From the NCBI GenBank assembly GCA_009779265.1, contig WREP01000002.1, positions 1 to 64,000 on the forward strand: a stretch of DNA of 64,000 nt, written 5' to 3'. Position 1 is the first letter of the stretch, and each line of letters starts with the position of its first letter. The stretch comes from Betaproteobacteria bacterium (GTDB lineage: Bacteria > Pseudomonadota > Gammaproteobacteria > Burkholderiales > Rhodocyclaceae). The position numbers were made by a program, and so were the translations under genes. Positions 9,393-19,059 of this stretch are shown here, one piece after another. The notes under the pieces were generated by a model. The model was not told where the DNA came from, searched no databases, and worked only from the letters and a program-made list of their open reading frames with translations.

Positions 9393-10553
9393 CTAAAAAC
9401 CCTGCGAATACTGCGCGCCCACGACATGCACGCCGTTATCCATATCGCCGCGCAACAAGTTGCCGTCGCGGATCTGGGTGATTTTCGCGTCCTTCATCAG
9501 TTGGTAGGAATAGCCGATGTCGAAGCGGCCAAGCGCGCCGATCAGCCATTGCCAGCCAACCGACAGGCGCAGACTGGCGTTGTCCGGCGTGCGGGCAGTG
9601 CGGCTGTGGTTGCCGACCGGGCTGCGTTCATAGGCAATGCCGAATTTGAAGCGCGAGGCGTCACTGACCCGGTACACGGCGCCCCAGGCCAGGCGCCAGG
9701 AATTGCCGTAATGGAACGGCTCGCTGGCGAGCGAAGCGCCGCTTTCGATGAAGTTGAGGCGCTTGAGCCGGCTCCAACGCGTGTAGGAGAGATCGCCCAT
9801 CGCTTCCCAGCGGTCGGACAGGCGCTGCCAGACCGAGAGAATCGCCGTTTCCGGCAGCGTGATGTTGGCGTGCGTGCCGTGACCGTCGAGCCTGTGTTCG
9901 ATGGCCGAGCGGTAGGAAACGCCAACGCGCATATTGGGCGACAGGGTGAACAAGGCGCCGGCATTCCAGCCCCAACTGCCGTCGTCGCCCTTGAGACGCT
10001 GGCCGGCGCGGCTGAAATCGAGGTCGATGGTCTGGTAATTGAGGCCGAAACCGAGGGCGACGCGCTCGTTTACGCGATAAGCGATGGCCGGGTTGACATT
10101 AACGGTGCTGATTTGCGAACGCTGCGCCTGAACTTGGCCGAGCCAGCCGTCGTCATAATCGAGATCGAGGCCGAAGGGCCGGGTGATGCCGATGCCCAGC
10201 GCCAGATCGGAATTCAGCCGCCAACTCATGCTGGCATTGGGCAGCGCCAGCCAGCGCCCGGCATCGCCGCCGTCGCCGCTGCCCAGACCCGGCCCGGTCG
10301 AGCCTTTGTTGTTGAATTCGACGCGCGGACGCAGACCGCTCATGCCGACGGAAAACTGCACGCCATCAAGGTGAGCCATGCTCGCCGGGTTGTAGTAGAG
10401 CGAAGCCGCCGATCCGGCCTCGGCGGCGGAACCGGCATGGGCGACGCCGAGACCGGCGGCATCCTCCTCCCAGTTCTGGAAGGCAGCGGCATTGGCGCCG
10501 CTGGCAACGGCAAGCAGGAGGCCCGGCAGGGCAAGCCGCGACAAGAGGGTCAT
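9393..10553 (-). CDS. OmpP1/FadL-family outer-membrane transporter
   Basis: This is a 386-residue outer-membrane beta-barrel of the FadL/TodX type, which moves long-chain fatty acids or other hydrophobic compounds across the outer membrane. A signal peptide (LLLAVASGANA) is followed by AAFQNWEEDAAGLGVAHAG and YYNPASMAHL, the N-terminal hatch signatures of the family. The C-terminus alternates and ends in phenylalanine (QYSQGF), the normal barrel-assembly signal. The ATG at 10553 starts the signal peptide; upstream in-frame codons lie in the intergenic region. The thioesterase next to it suggests a fatty-acid context. Confidence 0.9.
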   Translation of the reverse strand: MTLLSRLALPGLLLAVASGANAAAFQNWEEDAAGLGVAHAGSAAEAGSAASLYYNPASMAHLDGVQFSVGMSGLRPRVEFNNKGSTGPGLGSGDGGDAGRWLALPNASMSWRLNSDLALGIGITRPFGLDLDYDDGWLGQVQAQRSQISTVNVNPAIAYRVNERVALGFGLNYQTIDLDFSRAGQRLKGDDGSWGWNAGALFTLSPNMRVGVSYRSAIEHRLDGHGTHANITLPETAILSVWQRLSDRWEAMGDLSYTRWSRLKRLNFIESGASLASEPFHYGNSWRLAWGAVYRVSDASRFKFGIAYERSPVGNHSRTARTPDNASLRLSVGWQWLIGALGRFDIGYSYQLMKDAKITQIRDGNLLRGDMDNGVHVVGAQYSQGF

Positions 10554-10598
10554 GGTTTCTTTCCTTACAGGCGAGATGTATCGCATAAGCACATGATT

Positions 10599-11012
10599 CT
10601 ATTCTATTTCGCCCGGCTCATCAGGTGGTAGTGGACGTTTCTTGCCGTCGCCGTCGATAGCGACATAGGTCAGCTCGGCCTCGGTGACCTTGACGGTAAT
10701 CGGCGCGTCATGATTGCGCTGGGCATAGACCTCGACGCGGACGGTAATCGAGGTGGTGCCGACATGAACAATCTCGGCATAAAAACTGACAATATCGCCG
10801 ACCGAGATCGGCTGCTTGAACGAAAAGGAATTGACCGAGACCGTGGTAATCCGACCGCGCGCCCGGCGCCAGGCGGGAATGGCCCCGGCCACGTCGACCT
10901 GGGCCATGACCCAGCCGCCGAAAATATCGCCATTCGGGTTCATGTCGGCCGGCATCGGCACCAGGCGCAGGGTGACATCGTGGGCGGGCAGCGAGCAGGG
11001 TTCTTCGGCCAT
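10599..11012 (-). CDS. Hotdog-fold acyl-CoA thioesterase, YciA-like
   Basis: This is a 137-residue hotdog-fold thioesterase expected to hydrolyse acyl-CoAs. The family motif is present: MNPNGDIFGGWVMAQVD, with the catalytic aspartate/asparagine region, followed by TVSVNSFSFKQPISVGD and a hydrophobic core helix. The ATG at 11012 (MAEEP) is preferred over one eight codons upstream. It is transcribed toward the FadL-type porin gene 45 bases away and divergently from the ABC exporter. Confidence 0.88.
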   Translation of the reverse strand: MAEEPCSLPAHDVTLRLVPMPADMNPNGDIFGGWVMAQVDVAGAIPAWRRARGRITTVSVNSFSFKQPISVGDIVSFYAEIVHVGTTSITVRVEVYAQRNHDAPITVKVTEAELTYVAIDGDGKKRPLPPDEPGEIE

Positions 11013-11103
11013 GAGAATTTTCCTGGCAGGAAACAAATGCGGATTGTCCCGGAAAGTGACGGCTTTTCATATACTGTCGCCCCCATCTCCCCGCCGTTCC
11101 GCC

Positions 11104-12903
11104 ATGCGCCGCGCCTCTGCCCCCGCCAAACCACCCCCCGGCCAGCCCCTGCCCGAATCGCACGTCTGGCTGACCCTGCGCACCCTCTTCCCCTATCTCT
11201 GGCGCTATCGCCTGCGCGTCGTGCTGGCGCTGTCCTGTCTGGTCGGCGCCAAGCTGGCCACGGTCGGCGTGCCGATGGTATTCAAGGAAATGATCGACGG
11301 CCTGACGCCGGGCAGCCAGGCGCTGGCGCTGCCGGCGCTGCTGCTCCTGCTCTACGGCGCGCTGCGCTTTGCCTCGGCGCTATTTACCGAATTGCGCGAG
11401 TTGCTGTTCGCCCGCGTCACCCAGCGCGCGGTGCGCCAGGCGGCGCTGGAAGTGTTCGCTCACTTGCACACCCTGAGCCTGCGCTTTCACCTCGAACGCC
11501 AGACCGGCGGCGTGTCGCGCGATATCGAACGGGGCAGCCGCTCGATTTCCAGCCTCATTTCCTACACCCTGTACTCGATCCTGCCGACCCTGATCGAAAT
11601 CGGCCTCGTGCTCGCCGTGCTGTTCGTCAAATACGACGCCGGCTTCGTGCTCATCACCGTCATCTCGCTGACGGCCTACATCGTCCTCACGGTCAAGATC
11701 AGCAACTGGCGCATCGACATCCGCCGCCAGGTCAATGACAGCGATTCGGCGGCCAACACCCGCGCCGTCGACAGCCTGCTCAATTACGAGACGGTCAAGT
11801 ATTTCAACAACGAAGCCTGGGAGGCGGCGCGTTACGACGAGCAACTGCTGCGCTGGGAAGAGGCGGCGACGCGCAGCCAGAAAACCCTGGCCTACCTCAA
11901 CCTCGCCCAGCAGGCCATCATCGCGCTGGGCGTCACGGCCATGATGTGGCGCGCCGCCGCTGGCGTCGTCGATGGCCGCATGAGCATCGGCGATCTCGTG
12001 CTGGTCAACGCCTTCCTGCTCCAGTTGTACATGCCGCTCAATTTCCTCGGCATCGTCTATCGCGAAATCCGCCAGGCGCTCACCGACATCGAGCGCATGT
12101 TCAATCTGCTCAAGGAACACCGCGAAATCGCCGACGCCCCTGACGCCCGCGACCTGCCCGCCGGACCGCTGGACATCGAGTTCGCCGCCGTCGATTTCGC
12201 CTACGAGGCCGAGCGGCCTATCCTGCAAGATGTCGGCTTTCGCGTTCCGGCCGGACGCACCGTCGCTGTCGTCGGCCATTCCGGCGCCGGCAAATCGACG
12301 CTGTCGCGGCTTTTGTTCCGCTTCTACGACATCGGCGGCGGCGCCATCCGCATCGGCGGCCACGACCTGCGCCAGTTGAAGCAAGCCAGCCTGCGCGCCG
12401 CCATCGGCATCGTGCCGCAGGACACCGTGCTGTTCAACGACAGCATTTTCTACAACATCCAGTATGGCCGCCCCAGCGCCAGCCGCGACGAGGTCATCGC
12501 CGCCGCCCGCCAGGCCCGCCTGCACGACTTCGTCGCCGCGCTGCCGCAAGGCTACGAGACGCGCGTCGGCGAGCGCGGCCTGAAACTCTCGGGCGGCGAA
12601 AAGCAGCGCGTCGCCATCGCCCGCGCCCTGCTCAAGCAACCGCCGATACTCATTTTCGACGAAGCCACCTCGGCCCTCGATTCGGCCACCGAGCGCGCCA
12701 TCCAGGCCGAGATCGAGCGGGTGGCGCGCGGCCACACCACGCTGATCATCGCCCACCGGCTATCGACGGTAATGAATGCCGACGAGATTCTGGTCATGGC
12801 CGACGGCTGCATCATCGAACGCGGCCATCACGCCGGACTCCTCGCCGCCAACGGCTCCTACGCCCGCATGTGGCGCTTGCAGCAGCAGGAGGCGGGCGGC
12901 TGA
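11104..12903 (+). CDS. ATM1-type ABC exporter (fused permease-ATPase)
   Basis: This is a 599-residue half-transporter with an N-terminal six-helix ABC transmembrane domain (about residues 30-310) and a C-terminal ATPase. The ATPase has Walker A GHSGAGKST, signature LSGGEKQR, Walker B ILIFDEATSALD and H-loop IIAHRLST. The segments NYETVKYFNNE and RVTQRAVRQAALEVFAHLH are typical of the Atm1/HMT1 group, which exports glutathione-linked or metal compounds. The substrate here is not proven. The ATG at 11104 removes a long non-coding extension through the thioesterase promoter region. It converges on ribE with a nine-base gap. Confidence 0.9.
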   Translation: MRRASAPAKPPPGQPLPESHVWLTLRTLFPYLWRYRLRVVLALSCLVGAKLATVGVPMVFKEMIDGLTPGSQALALPALLLLLYGALRFASALFTELRELLFARVTQRAVRQAALEVFAHLHTLSLRFHLERQTGGVSRDIERGSRSISSLISYTLYSILPTLIEIGLVLAVLFVKYDAGFVLITVISLTAYIVLTVKISNWRIDIRRQVNDSDSAANTRAVDSLLNYETVKYFNNEAWEAARYDEQLLRWEEAATRSQKTLAYLNLAQQAIIALGVTAMMWRAAAGVVDGRMSIGDLVLVNAFLLQLYMPLNFLGIVYREIRQALTDIERMFNLLKEHREIADAPDARDLPAGPLDIEFAAVDFAYEAERPILQDVGFRVPAGRTVAVVGHSGAGKSTLSRLLFRFYDIGGGAIRIGGHDLRQLKQASLRAAIGIVPQDTVLFNDSIFYNIQYGRPSASRDEVIAAARQARLHDFVAALPQGYETRVGERGLKLSGGEKQRVAIARALLKQPPILIFDEATSALDSATERAIQAEIERVARGHTTLIIAHRLSTVMNADEILVMADGCIIERGHHAGLLAANGSYARMWRLQQQEAGG

Positions 12904-12912
12904 GGGGGCAGG

Positions 12913-13506
12913 TCAGCGCCGCTCGGCGTCGAGCATGCGTTCGACGTAGCGGGCGATCAGGTCGACTTCGAGATTGACCCGGGCGCCCGGCGTCAGGCGA
13001 TTCAGGGTGGTGTTTTCCAGGGTATGCGGAATCAGGTTGATGGTGAAGGCCGCGCCATTCACCTCGTTGGTGGTCAGGCTGACGCCGTCGACGGTGATCG
13101 ACCCCTTGCGCGCGATGTACTTGGCGAGCGCCGCGGGCGCCCGGATTTCCAGCAGGCGGTTGTCGCCGACCGGGTCGAAGCGCAAGACCTCGCCAACGCC
13201 GTCGACATGGCCGGATACCAGATGGCCGCCGATGACATCGTTGAGGCGCAGAGCCTTTTCCAGATTCACCGGCCCGAGGGCATCGAGGCCGACGGTGCAG
13301 GAGAGGGTTTCCGGCGAGACATCGACCATGAATTGCCCGTCCTCCTTGCCGACGACGGTCAGGCAGACGCCGTTATGGGCGATGGAGTCGCCGAAAGCGA
13401 CATCGTCGAGGCCGAGCCGGCCAGCGTCAACCGTGAGGCGCAGACCGGCTTCACGCGGCGTCAGGCAAGTGATGCGGCCAAGCGCCGCGACGATTCCCGA
13501 GAACAT
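12913..13506 (-). CDS. ribE: Riboflavin synthase, alpha subunit type
   Basis: This 197-residue enzyme converts two molecules of 6,7-dimethyl-8-ribityllumazine into riboflavin. It starts with the family hallmark MFSGIVAALG and contains two internally repeated lumazine-binding domains. Each has a GDSIAHNGVCLTV-like or KGSITVDGVSLT-like motif, and the second half carries GHVDGVGEV. The ATG at 13506 gives this exact start; in-frame codons upstream give an atypical extension. Other rib genes are not in the window, and no FMN riboswitch is seen in the short gap to the FecR gene. Confidence 0.95.
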   Translation of the reverse strand: MFSGIVAALGRITCLTPREAGLRLTVDAGRLGLDDVAFGDSIAHNGVCLTVVGKEDGQFMVDVSPETLSCTVGLDALGPVNLEKALRLNDVIGGHLVSGHVDGVGEVLRFDPVGDNRLLEIRAPAALAKYIARKGSITVDGVSLTTNEVNGAAFTINLIPHTLENTTLNRLTPGARVNLEVDLIARYVERMLDAERR

Positions 13507-13565
13507 GGCTGAATCCGCTCCAGACAATGGCAGGAGCGGATTCTAGCACGCCCCCGCCGCCGCCC

Positions 13566-15626
13566 TCAGCGCCCGCCGCGCCCGCCGTTGGCGGGAGCGG
13601 CGCGGCTTGGACTGCCGCCGCGTGATCCCTGCGCTGCGCCATCCCCGCCGCGCGCGGCGGGCCGGGAGGCGCTCGGCTCGGGCTGGCGATAGCTGCGGTT
13701 TTCACTTTGCGCTGGCGCCGAACGTTGGATTTGTTGTGGCTGCTCGTAGCGCATCGTCGGCGCCGGTTGCGGACGCGCCGGAGCCACAGCCGGAGCCGGA
13801 CTGGGCCGCTGCATGGCCGGCGCGGCTTCGGGACGTTGCATGGTGGATGCAGGGCGCTGCGGCGGCGGCGCTGGCCGCTCGATGGCCGCGGGCGGGCGCG
13901 CGGGCGACGCCGCCGCTGGCGCCGGACGGTAACTCGGAGCCGCCGGCTGGGCCGCAAAGCCGGGACTGGCGGCGGGCGCGGCTTCGGGGCGCGCGGGCGG
14001 AGGACGTTGCGGCAACGGCGCTGGCCCCTCGCTGGTCGCGGGCGGGCGCGAAGGCTGCGCCGCCGCTGGCGCCAGGCGGACACTCGGGGCCGCAGGTTGG
14101 GTTGCAAAGCCGGGGCTGGCCGCTGGCGCGGCTTCGGGGCGCGCGGACGAGGGACGTTGCGGCAGCGGCGCTGGCCGCCCGCCGTACCCGTTTTGCCGCG
14201 AGGGCTGGGCGTTTGCCGGGGCCATGCCGTTATGCGGCGCGTTGCCGATGGCTGCCGCCGCCGGCTGGGCATTGCCGCGGGTTTGCGGCGTGGCGCTGGC
14301 CGGGCCGGGCCGGGCAGCGGCGACTGGCCGACGCGCTGCGGCGGTCGGCGCCAGCCAGTCGCGGTTGGCGTTGACCGGCGCCCGCGCCAGATCGTTGCGC
14401 CCGACCTGGCGGAAATTGCCAGCGCCGATGGACTGCCCTTCGCGCATCTGCCGTGCCGGCAGCACCGTCACCGCGCGCGGATTGTTGCGGTAGGCGAATT
14501 GCGTCGACTGCCCGCCGCGAGCGGCGCGGTCGATAATCGTCACGTCGCGGATGTGGGTGATGTTGATGCGCTGGATGTAAGCCGGGCTGTAACGGAAGTA
14601 CGGTACATACACTTCGCGCGGGGCGAGCGGGAACCAGCCGACGGCCGGCGCGGCGCCAAAGCCGAAGCTGACGCTCCAGCCGGGGTTGCCGATCCAGGCG
14701 ACGAGCGCCGGGGCATACACCGGGCGCATGGAACGCTGCCCCGGCACCCAGGCCCAGCGCCCGCCAAGTGTCACCCAGCGGCCATAGTGGAAGGGGGCGA
14801 AGCCCCACGGCGCGGCGTCGATCCAGGTCCAGCCCCAGGGCGCGACCCAGGCCCAGCGGCCAAAGCGGTAGGGCGCCCAGTCGGCGGCGACGGTGCGCGG
14901 CATCCAGACATCGCCGTAATCCGCATGGCTGCTCCAGTCGCCATAGGAATCGAGATCCTGATAGCCGGTCATGTAAGTCGAGACGCGAGTGCTGGCGGTG
15001 TTGGCGAGGGTGGCGTTCTCGCGCTCGGCGACCCAGTGGTCGAAGTCGTCGGCCCGCCCGGCATCGCCGATGCGCAGGTTGCCGTCGACATACAGCGCGG
15101 CTCGCTTGCCGGCAGCCAGTTGCGTGCCGCCGCCAGCGGATTCGACGCTGACGCCGCCGGCAAAGACGGTCACTTCGCTGCGGTCGGTAAAAACCTCGAA
15201 GCGATAGCGCCCGGCGGCGTTGAAGCGAACCTGCCCGCCGGGCAGGCGCAGCAACAGTTCGCCGGCCTGCCCGGCATCCATGATGCTGACGGCAAGACGG
15301 CCGGCGAACAGGTCGACCACGATCTGCCGATCATCGAGGGCAGCGAATTCGAGACTGCCGCCCTCATCCAGACGCAGCGCGATGGAATCGACCCAGGCTT
15401 CGGCCCGGCCGGCGCCGGTTTCCAGCACGGCACCGGCACTCAACGGCCAGTTGCTGACGGCGGGGCCGGCATCTTCGTAGTAGTGCGGACGGAAACTGAC
15501 TTCGCCCGCGAAATAGCCGAGGCGGCCGATGCGTCCCGGCGGATCGAGAGCCTCCTGCGCGGCCAGCGGCAGGGCGAACAACAGGGTCAGCAGCAGACTG
15601 CCAGCCAGACGGTAGATAGCGAACAT
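13566..15626 (-). CDS. FecR-domain, tryptophan-rich (DUF6600-like) proline-rich protein
   Basis: This is a 686-residue secreted or envelope protein of unknown function. After a signal peptide (LLLTLLFALPLAAQ) there is a FecR-like beta domain (about residues 30-180, with RLDEGGSLEF and AGKRAALYVDG). A Trp/Tyr-rich region (about 210-320, RFGRWAWVAPWGWTWIDAAP) resembles DUF6600/YXWGXW proteins. A long Pro/Ala/Arg-rich tail (about 430-686) contains 50-residue tandem repeats and is probably disordered. A FecR domain normally senses or binds at the periplasmic side, but no sigma factor is adjacent. Confidence 0.75.
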   Translation of the reverse strand: MFAIYRLAGSLLLTLLFALPLAAQEALDPPGRIGRLGYFAGEVSFRPHYYEDAGPAVSNWPLSAGAVLETGAGRAEAWVDSIALRLDEGGSLEFAALDDRQIVVDLFAGRLAVSIMDAGQAGELLLRLPGGQVRFNAAGRYRFEVFTDRSEVTVFAGGVSVESAGGGTQLAAGKRAALYVDGNLRIGDAGRADDFDHWVAERENATLANTASTRVSTYMTGYQDLDSYGDWSSHADYGDVWMPRTVAADWAPYRFGRWAWVAPWGWTWIDAAPWGFAPFHYGRWVTLGGRWAWVPGQRSMRPVYAPALVAWIGNPGWSVSFGFGAAPAVGWFPLAPREVYVPYFRYSPAYIQRINITHIRDVTIIDRAARGGQSTQFAYRNNPRAVTVLPARQMREGQSIGAGNFRQVGRNDLARAPVNANRDWLAPTAAARRPVAAARPGPASATPQTRGNAQPAAAAIGNAPHNGMAPANAQPSRQNGYGGRPAPLPQRPSSARPEAAPAASPGFATQPAAPSVRLAPAAAQPSRPPATSEGPAPLPQRPPPARPEAAPAASPGFAAQPAAPSYRPAPAAASPARPPAAIERPAPPPQRPASTMQRPEAAPAMQRPSPAPAVAPARPQPAPTMRYEQPQQIQRSAPAQSENRSYRQPEPSASRPAARGGDGAAQGSRGGSPSRAAPANGGRGGR
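13850..14180 (-). repeat. Tandem 150-bp coding repeats in the FecR protein tail
   Basis: Two full 50-residue units and a partial third lie in the C-terminal tail. Each unit begins PAPLPQRP or PAPPPQRP and carries ARPEAAPAASPGFA and QPAAPS at the same spacing. At the DNA level the repeats are easily aligned, for example the cgttgcggcagcggcgctgg-like blocks near 14153, 14008 and 13853. Copy number could vary between strains. Confidence 0.75.
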
Positions 15627-15733
15627 CTTCGACTCCTTTGAGGAATATGGCGCGCCGGCCTGGGCCGCACGCCATAAGTCGATTAAAGCATCCGCCCCGG
15701 CGGCAAACCAGCGGCAATACGTGGCAAGTCGTT

Positions 15734-17443
15734 TCAGGATGTTGCCAGCATGGCGTCCGGATTGTCCGCGGCCATGCCGTACTTCCTCGCCACCACCCCG
15801 TAGTGTTCGAGCGCCGAGGCGACTTTCGGACTCTTGGGATCCTTCTGCCGGGCGCGCATCAGGTAACCATAGGCGAGCGCCGCCAGATCGGGGTCCCAGC
15901 CGTCGCGCTCCATCAGCGTATAGATGGCCTTGGCGGCGTTGACCAGGAATTGCAGGTTGGGCACCTGCTCGGCGGCCTGGATCAGCAATTGCACGGAAGC
16001 GGCGAAATCGCCGGCGCGGGCGGCCAGCACGCCGCGGTTGTTGATCTCGATGATTTCGTGCCGGATCTGTTCGAGCAGGGCATGCCCTTCTCCGGACTGG
16101 CCCGTTTTGGCAAAAACCTGGGTGATGTGGGCGATGAGGTGCGGATCCTCATTATTTTCCGCCGCCACCCGGCGCACGATTTTTTGCGCTGCCGCCGCCT
16201 CGCCGGTGAGGTAACAGGCGTGGGCCAGATCGACGGCCAGCCGCTGCGACGGCGGCCGCCGCCAGGGATCGGCCTCCTTCTCGATCCGCTCCTGCAATTC
16301 GAGCGCCTGGCCGACCAGCTCCCTGGCCTTGTCCGCCGCGCCCTCCTGGGTCAGACACAGCGATTCGGCGACCAGCGCCGCCAGATCGGCCTGTTGGTCG
16401 CCGCGCCATTCGCGCTTCATGTCGGCGATCAACTTGCGCGCTGCGGCGACCTCGCCGCGTTCGACCAGCACCCGCGACAGATTGGCGAAATCGTCAATGC
16501 CGCACATGCTGGAACCCTTGCTGCGCGTCAGCGCCTTGCCGTAGGCTTTTTCCGCCGTCAGCAGATCGCCGTTGCGGGCGGCGACATCGCCGACCTGACG
16601 CTGGCGCACGGTATTGTGCGGCGAAGCATCGGCGCCCTGTTGCAGCGCCCGCTGGGCCGCCGCCAGATCGCCCCGGGCCTCGTGTACCGAAGCCAGAAAA
16701 TCGTAGGCCGAGAGAAAATTCGGCGCCTCCAGCAACACCTGCCCGGCCAGTTGCCCGGCCTCGTCGAGCGCGCCACGCTCGCGCAGCACGGCGGCCAGCC
16801 CCATCTTGGCCCAGGGCGCGGGACGCTCGTCCAAGGCTTGGTTATAGACCGCCTCGGCCTCGTCGGTGCGCTCCAGGCCGAGCAGCAATTCGCCCTTGAG
16901 GCGCAGCGCATCGAAGATGTACTGCGGCTGCTCCGCGATCACCCGGTCGCAGGCGGCGATGGCCTCCTGCAAGGCGCCGCGCTCCATCTGCTCGTAACAT
17001 TCGCGCAGCACATGCTTGCGGTAGATCGCCCGGATCAGCCGGGCCTGCAATTGGTCGGCGGTAAATGGCTTGATCAGGTAGCCATCCGGTGCCAGTTCGG
17101 CCAGCGCCACGACATTGCGGTAACCGCGCTCGCTGGTGATGATCATGTACACCGTCGCCAGCGGAATCAGGCGGGCATGGCGCAGTTCCTCCAGCAATTG
17201 CTGGCCGTCGCGGCCATTATCGAGAATGAAATCGGAGAGGATGATGTCGAAGCGATGGCTGCGCACCTGACGCAGCACCTCAACCGCGCCGCTGGCGCCA
17301 TGCACGGAAGTCACGCCGATGGTGGCCAGCATCAGGCGCAAGGAATCGCGCGCCGGCGTATGGCGGTCGATGATCAGGACCCGCTTCTTGGTGAGCGTCT
17401 GCTGGAGTACCCGCAGCATCTCTTCGTTATCAGGGGCATTCAT
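15734..17443 (-). CDS. Response-regulator receiver protein with TPR repeats
   Basis: This is a 569-residue cytoplasmic protein. An N-terminal CheY-like receiver (about residues 18-140) has the phospho-acceptor aspartate in DIILSDFILD and the conserved lysine in GYLIKPF. It is followed by a long array of tetratricopeptide helices to the end (for example YNQALDERPAPWAKMGLAAV). It has no DNA-binding or enzymatic output domain, so it probably acts by protein-protein contact. The cognate kinase is unknown; the two-component pair next to it has its own regulator. Confidence 0.87.
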   Translation of the reverse strand: MNAPDNEEMLRVLQQTLTKKRVLIIDRHTPARDSLRLMLATIGVTSVHGASGAVEVLRQVRSHRFDIILSDFILDNGRDGQQLLEELRHARLIPLATVYMIITSERGYRNVVALAELAPDGYLIKPFTADQLQARLIRAIYRKHVLRECYEQMERGALQEAIAACDRVIAEQPQYIFDALRLKGELLLGLERTDEAEAVYNQALDERPAPWAKMGLAAVLRERGALDEAGQLAGQVLLEAPNFLSAYDFLASVHEARGDLAAAQRALQQGADASPHNTVRQRQVGDVAARNGDLLTAEKAYGKALTRSKGSSMCGIDDFANLSRVLVERGEVAAARKLIADMKREWRGDQQADLAALVAESLCLTQEGAADKARELVGQALELQERIEKEADPWRRPPSQRLAVDLAHACYLTGEAAAAQKIVRRVAAENNEDPHLIAHITQVFAKTGQSGEGHALLEQIRHEIIEINNRGVLAARAGDFAASVQLLIQAAEQVPNLQFLVNAAKAIYTLMERDGWDPDLAALAYGYLMRARQKDPKSPKVASALEHYGVVARKYGMAADNPDAMLATS

Positions 17444-17535
17444 GGGCTTGAGAAATATCGTCAGCGCAACGTGCGCAAGCTACCGCACTTCCCCTTGGGG
17501 GGCAAGGCAAGGCGTGTGACAGCGCTGGATCTCAT

Positions 17536-17595
17536 GTCATTGCGAGCGTAGCGAAGCAATCCAGCTTTGTGCGTTCTTGAGGCAAAACCGCCCTA
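17536..17595. repeat. Half copy of the gtcattgcgagcg dyad repeat
   Basis: One arm of the dyad repeat found in full at 44.9-48.5 kb lies between the receiver-TPR gene and the histidine kinase. It begins gtcattgcgagcgtagcgaa and ends aaaaccgccctaccgcc. The terminal ccta supplies the TAG stop of the kinase gene on the minus strand. Confidence 0.8.
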
Positions 17596-19059
17596 CCGCC
17601 CCGACGGACGACGCGGGGTTTTGCGGCGTTCGCCGCCTGCTGGCAAAGGCATGACCGGCCGCCACGCCGGAAAGACGACGCGGGCGATGGCGCCGCTGCC
17701 TTTGGGGTTGGCTTGCAGGCTGGCGCGGGCGGTGTGCTGGCCGGCGATTTCCTGGACGATGGCAAGGCCGAGGCCGCTGCCGGTGGTGTTGCTGTCGTCA
17801 CCCCGGTAGAAACGCTCGAACAGCCGCTCCGCCTGGGCGTTGCCAATGCCGATGCCGTTGTCCTCGATTTCGATGCCGACGCTGCCGCCATCAACGGTGA
17901 CGCGGCAGGTGACGTGGCCGCCGGCCGGGGTGTAGCGCAGGGCGTTGTCGATCAGGTTGCGGATGAGTTCGCGCAACAACAGGGCGTTGCCAGCGATGGG
18001 CGCCGGGCCGTCGGCTTCGTAGCCGAGGTCGATGCCTTTTTCGCTGGCGGCCCTGACCCATTCTTCGACCACTTCGCGTAGCAGCAGGGCGAGATCGAGC
18101 GGCTCGTGGCCTTGCTGCGCCGGTTCGCCGCTGGCGGCGCGGGCCAGGGTGAGCAACTGGTTGGCCAGATGGCCGGCGCGGTCGACGCCGGTGGCGATCT
18201 GGCGCAGGGCGTGGCGCAGCGATTCCGGATCGGTTTCGCGCATGGCGAACTGGGCTTGCGTTTTCAGGCCGGTCAGCGGGGTGCGCAACTGATGCGCGGC
18301 GTCGGCGACGAAACGTTGCTGCGCTTCGACATTGCCCTTCATGCGGCCGAGCATTTCGTTGAAGGCTTCGACCAGCGGCTCCAGTTCTTCCGGCACGCGG
18401 CGCGTGGCGATGGGCGAAAGGTCGCCGGGATCGCGCGTCTCGATGGTGCGGCGCAGCCGGTTGAGCGGGCGCAGGCCGCGCGACAGGCCGAACCAGACGA
18501 GCACGATGGCCAGGGGAATGATGGCGAATTGCGGCAGGGCCACGCTGGCGACGATCTTGCTGGTCAGTTGATTGCGCTGGTCGGTCGTTTCGGCGATTTC
18601 GACCAGCACCCAGTCGTTTTCGTCGCGCGCCGGTTCGCCGAGGAAAGTGTAGGCGATGCGCAGATCCTGGCCGTCGTGTTGGCCGTCGCGCAGGTAGATT
18701 TTTCCCGGCGTTGGCGTTTCGCCAGCGGCGATTTCCGCCCTCGGCAGATCGCGGTCGCCGGCAAGGAAACGGCCGCCGCGGGTGGCGAGGCGGAAGTAGA
18801 CGGTGTCGCTTTCGTCGATGCGCAGCAGCGCCCGCGCCGCTGCCGGCAAGGAGGGCTCGTCGCCATTCAGCGTAATCTGCCGGGTAATGGCGGCGACGCG
18901 CCCGAGCAGCGCCTGGTCATAGGAATAATTGGCGACGCTGCCGGCGAGGTAGTGGGTGAGGACGATGGACAAGGGCCAGACGAGGAGCAGCGGCGCCAGC
19001 ATCCAGTCGATGATCTCGCCGAACAGCGAGCGTTCCGAATCGCCGACTGGCCCGGCCAT
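17593..19059 (-). CDS. Sensor histidine kinase, TctE/QseC type
   Basis: This is a 488-residue inner-membrane sensor kinase. A first transmembrane helix (about residues 20-40) is followed by a periplasmic sensor region and a second helix (about 175-200, LPQFAIIPLAIVLVWFGL). A HAMP segment comes next, then the H box with phospho-acceptor histidine in DAAHQLRTPLTGLKTQ, the N box NLIDNALRYTP, and G boxes DNGIGIG and GSGLGLAIVQ. Its ATG directly follows the stop of the regulator gene (TGAATG). Its own stop codon lies inside a dispersed repeat, so the C-terminus may have been remodelled. Confidence 0.93.
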   Translation of the reverse strand: MAGPVGDSERSLFGEIIDWMLAPLLLVWPLSIVLTHYLAGSVANYSYDQALLGRVAAITRQITLNGDEPSLPAAARALLRIDESDTVYFRLATRGGRFLAGDRDLPRAEIAAGETPTPGKIYLRDGQHDGQDLRIAYTFLGEPARDENDWVLVEIAETTDQRNQLTSKIVASVALPQFAIIPLAIVLVWFGLSRGLRPLNRLRRTIETRDPGDLSPIATRRVPEELEPLVEAFNEMLGRMKGNVEAQQRFVADAAHQLRTPLTGLKTQAQFAMRETDPESLRHALRQIATGVDRAGHLANQLLTLARAASGEPAQQGHEPLDLALLLREVVEEWVRAASEKGIDLGYEADGPAPIAGNALLLRELIRNLIDNALRYTPAGGHVTCRVTVDGGSVGIEIEDNGIGIGNAQAERLFERFYRGDDSNTTGSGLGLAIVQEIAGQHTARASLQANPKGSGAIARVVFPAWRPVMPLPAGGERRKTPRRPSGR

